Below, in pieces: positions 1 through 5,460 of a DNA stretch of 8,967 nucleotides. The notes below the pieces were generated by a model. That model was not told the origin of the DNA. It did no database searches and worked only from the letters and a program-made list of their open reading frames with translations. The stretch is from Clostridiales bacterium (GTDB taxonomy: Bacteria > Bacillota > Clostridia > Saccharofermentanales > Saccharofermentanaceae). A program made the translations under genes and the position numbers. The first letter of the stretch is position 1; the number at the start of each line of letters is the position of its first letter. The stretch is from positions 1 to 8,967 of the forward strand of contig JAFGGR010000201.1 in the NCBI GenBank assembly GCA_016930475.1, given 5' to 3'.

Positions 1-472
1 CTTCCTCGGGGATCCGGGCGATGCGAAGAAGGCAATCGCGGATATGGCGCTGTTTTTCGAGGAGGAGGGCTTCATAGGTGAGGGTTTGGCAGGTACAGCC
101 ACCGCACTCGTTGTAGACCGGGCAGAAAGGCTCGGCTCGATCCGGAGAGCGCTCGATGATACGGACGAGTCTTGCGGTCAGCATGCGGCTCCCGGTGTCG
201 TCAAGGAGGACCTCGGCGGTCTCGCCGGGCATCAGGCCTTCACAGAGGACGACACGGCCGGCCATGGAAGCCGGGGGCGCGGTATCGTCCGAGGTCGGCT
301 GTAAAGCACCTTCGGAATTACGGACGAGGTCGGCTATGGAGGCCGACTGCACGGTATCTTCTGAGTTCGACTCTGATAATTCGCCGGAGTTCCGCACCCG
401 GGCGAGCGCGAGTCCGTCCGGGGTCAGACCGAAGGCTTGAATGATGTACTGGGTCGAATCCGGCTCGATCAT
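1..472 (-). CDS. rlmD: 23S rRNA (uracil-5-)-methyltransferase, RlmD/RlmCD family, N-terminal part (runs off left edge)
   Basis: The 157 codons visible from ATG at 472 encode the start of a SAM-dependent RNA m5U methyltransferase of the TrmA/RumA/RlmCD family, which methylates uridines in 23S rRNA. Seen: a TRAM RNA-binding domain at about residues 7-105 (strands around GLTPDGLALARV and GRVVLCEGLMPGE), then the iron-sulfur segment CPVYNECGGC with Cys117, Cys123 and Cys126, followed by the family's Q-x-L-x-YE-x-L-L-x-x-K stretch (residues 129-140). The fourth cluster Cys and the SAM and catalytic domain lie outside the window. ATG 472 is chosen because AGGCGGTG (479-486) sits six bases upstream; in-frame GTG at 481 and TTG at 478 are alternatives. 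Between two TRAM strands lies a 48-residue stretch made of two similar 24-residue units, absent from ordinary members as I remember them. Which uridine (747, 1939 or both) is modified cannot be told; Clostridia often have several paralogues. Confidence 0.9.
   Translation of the reverse strand, partial: MIEPDSTQYIIQAFGLTPDGLALARVRNSGELSESNSEDTVQSASIADLVRNSEGALQPTSDDTAPPASMAGRVVLCEGLMPGETAEVLLDDTGSRMLTARLVRIIERSPDRAEPFCPVYNECGGCTCQTLTYEALLLEKQRHIRDCLLRIARIPEE
254..397 (-). repeat. Imperfect 72-bp tandem repeat (2 x 24 codons) in the TRAM domain
   Basis: Two adjacent 72-bp units (397-326 and 325-254 on the minus strand) match at about 47 of 72 positions and stay in frame. At protein level they share VRNS at the start, a Ser-x-Asp-Thr core and Ala-Ser-(Ile/Met)-Ala near the end (10 of 24 residues identical; residues 26-49 and 50-73). 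The units are polar and Ser-rich, so they probably extend a surface loop between two TRAM beta strands. Confidence 0.75.
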
Positions 473-501
473 GGTCAACACCGCCTGTCTCTTTTTCCAT
501 C

Positions 502-531
502 ATTATATCGGAACGGCTCGTTCTCTTTCCA
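502..531 (-). promoter_or_regulatory. Candidate sigma-A promoter of the rRNA methyltransferase gene
   Basis: Reading the minus strand, TGGAAA (531-526) and a perfect TATAAT (507-502) are separated by 18 bases. The expected start of transcription, near 495, would give a short leader of about 23 bases to ATG 472. The -35 box overlaps exactly the one assigned to the divergent PBP promoter. The -10 match is strong and the -35 is moderate (4 of 6). Confidence 0.5.
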
Positions 532-554
532 TCTTTTTGAAATATTGGTATGAT
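526..554 (+). promoter_or_regulatory. Candidate sigma-A promoter (extended -10) of the PBP gene
   Basis: TTTCCA (526-531), a 17-base spacer and TATGAT (549-554), with TG at 546-547 forming an extended -10 element. The predicted transcription start near 561 leaves a leader of about 110 bases before ATG 671. I see no convincing terminator-like or riboswitch fold in that leader. Confidence 0.5.
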
Positions 555-660
555 AAGCGTGGTTTTGTATGCGCGCGAGGGATTCTGTCTTGCGTGGCCG
601 GGCTTTTCGAGAGAACCTCAGACGAAACCGACAAATCGGATCCGGCGCATGATCAGCGAT

Positions 661-665
661 GAGGA
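661..665 (+). promoter_or_regulatory. Ribosome binding site that sets the PBP start at 671
   Basis: GAGGA at 661-665 lies five bases before ATG 671. An in-frame ATG at 659 overlaps this site and has no Shine-Dalgarno sequence of its own, so 671 is the better start, making the protein 816 rather than 820 residues. Confidence 0.7.
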
Positions 666-670
666 AATAC

Positions 671-3121
671 ATGAAAAAAACTGATGAAAATCCGGCTTTG
701 CCGGCAGATAACCAAGAAACCAAGCGAGTGCCTGTCGGTGAAATTCAAAGTTCGGTCCCGCAAGGCGTGCCGGACCCGGCACAAGCACAGGCTCAGACTG
801 GTCCCCGACGTTCGACTTCTCCCGGAAGAGCCCAACCCGGTCAACGTTCAACGCGCCCTGTTTTGCCGGAGCATTCGGCCATCGCGGATGAGTTTCGGAC
901 AAGACTTCACGGGAAGCCGACACGCGCCGGACACAGAAGAACATGGTACGGCGAGCTGATCGGTGCGATATTGGGTATTTTGAAAATTGTTCTGGTCCTG
1001 GTTCTGTGCGTCACCTTCATCGTCGGCGGGTTCGGTGCCGGTATGCTGGTCGGCTATGTGACGACAACGACACCCGTGGAAATTGCCGATGTGATTCAGT
1101 CGGACAGTAAGAAGACCTCTTTTGTATATGATATCAACGGCGCACAGATCGCGCGCCTCACCGGAGTCGAAAATGTTGACCGTGTCGAGGTTTCTTTCAG
1201 CGAGATCAAAAACACCTATATCGATGAGGCGATCATCGCGATCGAGGACGAGCGGTTTATGGAACATACGGGCATCGACGTCAAGAGGATCGCCAGTGCC
1301 GTTCTCTCGTCGCTTTTCAATGCCGGATCGCCATCGCACGGCGGATCTACCATTACCCAACAGACCGTGAAACTAATCTCCGGGCAGGATGAGCGCTCTG
1401 CTCAGCGTAAGGTCCAGGAGTGGTATCGGGCCATGTGGCTCGAGGAGTCCTTTACGAAGGAAGAGATCCTCGACCTTTATATCAACTCCGCCCCGATGGG
1501 CAACAATTACATCGGGGTGCAGGCGGCCGCTCAGAATTATTTCGGAAAGGACGCCAAGGAACTGACGCTTCCCGAGTGCGCATTCCTGGCCGGCATTCCG
1601 AAGAGTCCCTCTTATTACAATCCGCTCCGCGAATCGGGCAAGCGGAACGCGATGCGCAGAATGCGTATCGTTCTCGATAAGATGCACGAACTTCAGATGA
1701 TAACGGATGAGCAGTACAACAACGCTCTGAATACCGAATTGGTTTTCAAATCCAGACGCCAAACATCCGCAACGGCGATTAACTCATATTTCGTCGAGTA
1801 TGTCATCGCGCAGGTGATTTCCGATCTTCAGAAGGAGCGAAACATCAGTGAGGCGATGGCCGAGAAACTGGTCCTGAACCGCGGCTACCAAATTTATACG
1901 ACCCTGGAACCCGAAGTCCAGATGGTCATGGACGAAGCGTTCATGAATCAGGCGCTTTTCCAGAAGGATCCGGGAGCCCTTGAAGACCTCCCCGAGAAAC
2001 CTCAGGGAGGCATGGTGATCATTAATGTTCAGACCGGAGCGATCGCCGGTATGGCGGGTGGCTACGGAGAAAAAGTGAGTAATCTCACCTTTAACCGAGC
2101 GGTAGGAGCGTTTCGCGATCCGGGCTCTTCAATCAAACCGTTGATCGACTACGCGCCGGCGTTTCAAACAAAGTTGATCACGGCGGCCACCATATATGAT
2201 GACAAGAAGTCATATCTGGATCCTCAAAATCCGAACAATGTCTGGCCCAAAAATGCGGACGGGGCCTATAACGGCCCGATGACGATCCGAAAAGCGATCA
2301 CTGCGTCGCGAAACACGATCGCTGTTCAGGTGTGGACCGATCTTTTCGAGCGGGACGAGGATATCGCACTGTGGTATTTGAAGAGAGTCGGCATTGACCG
2401 CATGAGTGAGAAAAATCCCTCAACGGCGATCGGAAGTTTTTTGTATGGTGTTTCCCCGCTCGAGATGGCGGCCGCATACGCCACTTTCCCCAATGAGGGG
2501 ACTTACCGTGAGCCGTTTGCCTATACCAAGGTCCTCGACTCGGCCGGAAATATCGTTCTCGAAAAACACCCGGCCTCCTGGTCCGTCTATTCTCCGGAGA
2601 CCTCTTTTCTGATCTCGGACATCCTGAAAGGGGTCATTACCGGGGGAACCGCGAGCGGTAATGTTCATACGATTTCGAATTCAAACGGGGAATATATCGC
2701 CGTCGCGGGCAAGACCGGAACCACCGAAGTCGATACCAGCGATATTCGCGACAAATGGTTCTGCGGTTATACGCCTTATTACGCGGCCGCGGTATGGTAC
2801 GGCTTTGACAACGGTCTCAGACAAACGGCCGTACTGCGAGCCGATCGGAACAACGCAATGGAGATCTGGGACTACGTCATGCAAAAAATACACCTGGATC
2901 TTCCGGGCGCGGACTTTATTCGACCCGAAACCGTCGTATACCTAACGGTCTGTACGTCATCGGGGAAGCTGGCCAACCAATACTGCAAGGAAGCGGGGAC
3001 TGCGGTCACGGAATATTTTGTTCTGGGCGATACCCTGACTCCGACCGAAACATGCACGTTCCATGTAGAGCCGACGCCGACGCCGGAGCCTCCGACACCG
3101 CCCCCCGAGCCTCCGGGATGA
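671..3121 (+). CDS. Bifunctional class A penicillin-binding protein (PBP1A family, GT51 transglycosylase plus transpeptidase)
   Basis: This 816-residue protein polymerises lipid II into glycan strands and crosslinks the peptides at the outer face of the membrane. Order of parts: a basic, Pro/Gln-rich cytoplasmic tail (residues 1 to about 94); one membrane anchor (about 97-130); a GT51 domain with the catalytic Glu192 in IEDERF followed by MEHTG, then GGSTITQQ, RKVQEW, KEEILDLYIN and NYFGK; and a transpeptidase domain with Ser486 in SSIK (SxxK), SRN (546-548) and KTGT (681-684). The tail has a Cys-containing segment (VCTSSGK to about residue 796) and ends in a Pro/Thr/Glu-rich stretch, typical of Firmicutes PBP1A relatives. 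All catalytic motifs are present, so both activities are expected. The gene is transcribed alone, divergent from the methyltransferase and convergent with proB. The B. subtilis counterpart class includes ponA, but several class A paralogues exist, so no symbol is given. Confidence 0.95.
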   Translation: MKKTDENPALPADNQETKRVPVGEIQSSVPQGVPDPAQAQAQTGPRRSTSPGRAQPGQRSTRPVLPEHSAIADEFRTRLHGKPTRAGHRRTWYGELIGAILGILKIVLVLVLCVTFIVGGFGAGMLVGYVTTTTPVEIADVIQSDSKKTSFVYDINGAQIARLTGVENVDRVEVSFSEIKNTYIDEAIIAIEDERFMEHTGIDVKRIASAVLSSLFNAGSPSHGGSTITQQTVKLISGQDERSAQRKVQEWYRAMWLEESFTKEEILDLYINSAPMGNNYIGVQAAAQNYFGKDAKELTLPECAFLAGIPKSPSYYNPLRESGKRNAMRRMRIVLDKMHELQMITDEQYNNALNTELVFKSRRQTSATAINSYFVEYVIAQVISDLQKERNISEAMAEKLVLNRGYQIYTTLEPEVQMVMDEAFMNQALFQKDPGALEDLPEKPQGGMVIINVQTGAIAGMAGGYGEKVSNLTFNRAVGAFRDPGSSIKPLIDYAPAFQTKLITAATIYDDKKSYLDPQNPNNVWPKNADGAYNGPMTIRKAITASRNTIAVQVWTDLFERDEDIALWYLKRVGIDRMSEKNPSTAIGSFLYGVSPLEMAAAYATFPNEGTYREPFAYTKVLDSAGNIVLEKHPASWSVYSPETSFLISDILKGVITGGTASGNVHTISNSNGEYIAVAGKTGTTEVDTSDIRDKWFCGYTPYYAAAVWYGFDNGLRQTAVLRADRNNAMEIWDYVMQKIHLDLPGADFIRPETVVYLTVCTSSGKLANQYCKEAGTAVTEYFVLGDTLTPTETCTFHVEPTPTPEPPTPPPEPPG

Positions 3122-3190
3122 CGAAAGTCGTGAGACTTCGGACCAACGTTGTTCGTCGCGTCAGGCGTCAGATCTTTTCGTGTTTTCGGC

Positions 3191-4039
3191 CTACGGGCTC
3201 GAAGTGATATCTACCGTACACGAAGGATCGAAAAACGTCCCGATGTCCGCGCCTTCAAGAATATCCTCCAGGATCTGCGATTGCGAGCCTTCGGCGATCA
3301 CTCCGGCGATTCCCTGAGAAACGACCAGCGACATCGCCTTGATCTTGGTATGCATCCCACCCGTCGCGAGCCTGCTTCCGATGCCCCCGGCATGCTCCAG
3401 CATGTCCGGGTCGATGTGGCAGACCACCGGGATCCGATGAGCGCCCGCATTGCCCTTGGGGTCACTGTCGTAGAGTCCGTCGATATCGGAAAGAATGATC
3501 AGGAGATCTGCGTGCATCAGACAGGCTACATGAGCCGACAGTGTATCGTTATCGCCGAATGTTCCGTTATACAGGATCTCGTTTGTGGAAACGGTATCGT
3601 TCTCATTGACGACCGGCAAGATGCCCTTCTCCAGAAGCGACTCCATTGTATTTGAGATGTTTGTGCGGGTGTGGGTCTCCTCCAAGTCATCCTTGGTGAG
3701 GAGGATCTGACCGACGACATGGCTGTACTCGGCAAAACATCGGCTGTATACATTCATCAACTCGCATTGCCCGACGGCGGCGACCGCCTGCTTATCACGC
3801 ATCTCCGTCGGTTTCTTCTCCATATCCAAACAGCCGACACCGACACCGATCGCGCCGGAGGTCACCAGGATGACCTGCTTGCCGCTGTTCATCAAATTAG
3901 AGATCGCGCGTGCCAACCGATCGATATTCCGAAGATTCATCCGACCGCTGTCAAAGGTGATCGTCGATGTGCCGACCTTGATCACGATCCTTTTCGCGCT
4001 CGCCATGACGCTTCTTCTGCCGTTCTGATTCTCTGTCAT
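3191..4039 (-). CDS. proB: Glutamate 5-kinase, short form without PUA domain
   Basis: ProB phosphorylates L-glutamate with ATP to give glutamyl 5-phosphate, the first step of proline synthesis, in the cytoplasm. The amino-acid-kinase fold is complete: IKVGTST (residues 20-26), VTSGAIGVG (59-67), VNENDTVST (144-152), FGDNDTLSA (161-169), SDIDGLYDSDP (184-194) and SRLATGGMHTKIKA (222-235). The protein stops soon after the kinase domain (282 residues), so the C-terminal PUA domain of the roughly 370-residue enterobacterial enzyme is absent; such short forms are known in Gram-positive bacteria. The start is uncertain. ATG 4039 has GGAGGG (4059-4054) but 14 bases away; ATG 4006 (271 residues) follows a weaker AGAAGAAG. 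The kinase motifs begin after either. No proA is adjacent: the next gene downstream is the PBP gene on the other strand, only 69 bases away, with no clear terminator between. Confidence 0.95.
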   Translation of the reverse strand: MTENQNGRRSVMASAKRIVIKVGTSTITFDSGRMNLRNIDRLARAISNLMNSGKQVILVTSGAIGVGVGCLDMEKKPTEMRDKQAVAAVGQCELMNVYSRCFAEYSHVVGQILLTKDDLEETHTRTNISNTMESLLEKGILPVVNENDTVSTNEILYNGTFGDNDTLSAHVACLMHADLLIILSDIDGLYDSDPKGNAGAHRIPVVCHIDPDMLEHAGGIGSRLATGGMHTKIKAMSLVVSQGIAGVIAEGSQSQILEDILEGADIGTFFDPSCTVDITSSP

Positions 4040-4081
4040 ATCTTGAAATCCCGCCCTCCGGTCATTTTCGCAACACTGATT

Positions 4082-4110
4082 AGAATAATCCCAGTTGCCG
4101 AAAAAAGCAA
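4082..4110 (-). promoter_or_regulatory. Candidate promoter of proB
   Basis: On the minus strand TTGCTT (4110-4105) and TATTCT (4087-4082) are 17 bases apart, with a predicted start near 4075, about 36 bases before ATG 4039. Both hexamers are imperfect (3 of 6 and 4 of 6), so the assignment is tentative. A short inverted repeat GTTGC/GCAAC overlaps the -35 region. Confidence 0.3.
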
Positions 4111-4134
4111 CAATTGGATTGGACGCAAATCATG

Positions 4135-4303
4135 ATACTCGACGCTTATCGTTTATCTGAATCCACGATGAACTCATAAGAATGAAATCGAGGAACCGCT
4201 CCCCGCTGGAGTGGAGGAGCGGTCCGGCTCGATTTCAACGTGCTCATCACGGATGAGTATAATTTTAGGTTTATTTGAGAACGATAAGCGATACACCGAG
4301 TAT
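4135..4303. repeat. Large imperfect palindrome between two minus-strand genes
   Basis: The 298-base gap 4040-4337 holds an inverted repeat about 169 bases long. Paired segments from outside in: ATACTCG (4135-4141) with CGAGTAT (4297-4303); CGCTTATCGTT as 4143-4153 with AACGATAAGCG at 4280-4290; 4161-4175 with 4240-4254 (11 of 15); GAAATCGAG (4184-4192) with CTCGATTTC (4228-4236); and ACCGCTCC (4195-4202) with GGAGCGGT (4216-4223). The right arm carries about 18 extra bases at 4255-4279, and a small local hairpin CTCATC-ACG-GATGAG at 4244-4258. Possible explanations are a miniature inverted-repeat element, an extended terminator, or a structured RNA. I see no ORF and no clear target-site duplication. 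Confidence 0.7.
4184..4236 (-). terminator. Strong stem-loop, possible terminator of the anchored-protein gene
   Basis: The core of the palindrome gives about 17 base pairs in two blocks (GAAATCGAG/CTCGATTTC and ACCGCTCC/GGAGCGGT) around a 13-base loop. It lies about 100 bases after the stop codon at 4338. A proper U-run is missing on either strand (the minus strand continues ATTCTTATG), so it is not a standard intrinsic terminator. Confidence 0.35.
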
Positions 4304-4337
4304 TCTCAGAACACTCAACATAAGTGCTGTAACGACT

Positions 4338-5276
4338 TTAAGATATCCTGTTATAGGTCTCCCCGAGAGAACTTCCGCTCAGGATCAAGTATAGTTGATC
4401 ACCTGAAACGGTAATCTCAAATTCCCATGGATCAGAAGTCATCGATCCGACTCCGGTGAAATAATTGTACTCATATTCATATTCAGAGTATTCAATACCT
4501 TCGTATTCGACATAGCATTTGCCGTCATCGCGAAAATCAAGCACCCAATCTCCGGTTTCCTCGTCCTCCCATTTCCCTTCGATCGGTGTGCCAACTATTA
4601 TGTACGTCGGTATAATCGGCATCATCGAATATGTCGGAAGCACAATATCGATAGTTGGAAAGATTTCGCCTATTGTGGTTGTAGGCGTCGTTTCAATCAC
4701 GGGACTCGTTGTAGCGATGGTCTCCAGAATGGTTGTTTCCGCGGTGGTGGTTTCCTGCACGGTTGTAACTGCAGCAGTCTCCGCCGCAGTAGTCGCCTCC
4801 GCTGCAGTGCTCTCAGTCGTTACATTAGCGGGGGTAGTCTCGGGCGGTGTCGTCGTTACATCGGCGGGGGTAGTCTCGGGCGGCGTCGTCGTTGTATCGG
4901 TTACAAGATGAACTACGCCGATTACGCCTCTTTTCAAGACACTTCCGTTGCCGAGGATCACTTTGTCTTTCTCAAAGGTAAATTCGATGGTTCCTCCCTC
5001 CATCGAAATGATACCCTTACCAGTATCTTTATCGTACACATACTTTCCGATGTATTCGCCATAAGGCGTATCGACGATCATTTTATTATCTCCGTAAAAA
5101 GTGTACTGAACCACTTCTTCCTCGTCATGCCAGTTATCGACAATCGTTCCGGTTCGGAAGAAAGCAAAATACACAACAATAGCAATTACGGCGATCAATA
5201 AAACTCCACCTGCGATAATCGCGGTCAGAGCAGCCGGAGGAAACTTCTTTTTTTCGACGGCAAAATTCTCATCCAT
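4338..5276 (-). CDS. Membrane-anchored extracytoplasmic protein with two similar beta-rich modules and a Thr-rich linker
   Basis: Not recognised as a named family. The start is ATG 5276 (312 residues) because GGAGGG (5288-5283) lies six bases upstream; an upstream in-frame ATG at 5330 overlaps the promoter -10 box. Parts: a short N-terminus with Lys9-Lys11; one hydrophobic anchor (about 15-40), so the remainder is likely outside the cell; module 1 (about 43-117); a Thr/Pro/Ala/Glu linker (about 126-203) resembling a wall-spanning stalk; and module 2 (about 229-312), acidic and Tyr-rich. The modules share the pattern GT-x-x-(D/E)...W-x-DEE, a (D)-(N/G)-K turn, EY/KY-Y, TG-x-G and EF-x-x-x-x-x-x-D, suggesting an internal duplication. 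The style recalls small lipocalin-like or DUF5640-type domains of Clostridia, but that is only a resemblance. There is no LPXTG motif, lipobox or catalytic motif. It has its own promoter and follows the carB terminator. Confidence 0.85.
   Translation of the reverse strand: MDENFAVEKKKFPPAALTAIIAGGVLLIAVIAIVVYFAFFRTGTIVDNWHDEEEVVQYTFYGDNKMIVDTPYGEYIGKYVYDKDTGKGIISMEGGTIEFTFEKDKVILGNGSVLKRGVIGVVHLVTDTTTTPPETTPADVTTTPPETTPANVTTESTAAEATTAAETAAVTTVQETTTAETTILETIATTSPVIETTPTTTIGEIFPTIDIVLPTYSMMPIIPTYIIVGTPIEGKWEDEETGDWVLDFRDDGKCYVEYEGIEYSEYEYEYNYFTGVGSMTSDPWEFEITVSGDQLYLILSGSSLGETYNRIS
4821..4892 (-). repeat. Two 36-bp direct repeats in the Thr/Pro linker
   Basis: Two adjacent 36-base units (4892-4857 and 4856-4821) differ at about three positions and encode TTTPPETTPADV and TTTPPETTPANV (residues 129-152). 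The near identity at DNA level points to a recent duplication, and copy number may vary between strains. Confidence 0.85.
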
Positions 5277-5282
5277 ATCAAT

Positions 5283-5288
5283 CCCTCC
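5283..5288 (-). promoter_or_regulatory. Ribosome binding site that sets the start at 5276
   Basis: GGAGGG on the minus strand, six bases before ATG 5276. It decides this start over the in-frame ATG 54 bases upstream. Confidence 0.8.
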
Positions 5289-5320
5289 AATCGGATAACA
5301 CACCACATCTGCTAACTTGT

Positions 5321-5349
5321 ATTGTATCATGTTTTAGAGGATGTGTTTT
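5321..5349 (-). promoter_or_regulatory. Candidate extended -10 promoter of the anchored-protein gene
   Basis: On the minus strand TGATACAAT (5329-5321) is an extended -10 element with TACAAT as the hexamer; a weak AAAACA lies 17 bases upstream (5349-5344), in an A/T-rich stretch. Transcription would start near 5314, giving a leader of about 38 bases to ATG 5276 and excluding the upstream ATG at 5330. Confidence 0.5.
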
Positions 5350-5402
5350 ATATTTAACTTTTTCGTCGATCGTTTTCATGCCGGTTCTTCAGGCACCGAA
5401 TC

Positions 5403-5434
5403 AAAACAAAAAGCGGCGGGTTTTGCCCCGTCGC
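5403..5434 (-). terminator. Intrinsic terminator of carB
   Basis: On the minus strand GCGACGGG, loop GCAAAA and CCCGCCGC form an eight-base stem with one A-C mismatch, followed directly by TTTTTGTTTT. It begins 27 bases after the carB stop codon, so carB should not read into the anchored-protein gene. Confidence 0.9.
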
Positions 5435-5460
5435 CTTCGATCGAATCGGATCATTTCGCT

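Noticed and set aside
659..670. Upstream start codon ATG 659 for the PBP
   Set aside because: It overlaps the GAGGA ribosome binding site for ATG 671 and has no Shine-Dalgarno sequence of its own.
3122..3190. Short inverted repeat GAAAGTC/GACTTC and doubled GCGTCAG between PBP and proB
   Set aside because: The stem is about five to seven pairs with a bulge and has no T-run on either side; too weak to call a terminator, although convergent genes would be expected to have one.
4094..4110. Inverted repeat GTTGC/GCAAC with an A-rich loop upstream of proB
   Set aside because: Only five pairs; likely chance in an A/T-rich promoter region.
3671..4135. Plus-strand open frame of 154 codons opposite proB
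   Set aside because: Shadow of proB motifs; no ribosome binding site of quality and no family resemblance.
4819..4890. CRISPR-like 36-bp repeat spacing
   Set aside because: The repeats are directly adjacent with no spacers and lie in frame within a coding sequence.
4519..4911. Plus-strand Val/Ser-rich open frame opposite the anchored protein
   Set aside because: It is the complement of the Thr-rich linker (ACN codons read as NGT/GTN), so its hydrophobic Val repeats are an artefact of composition.
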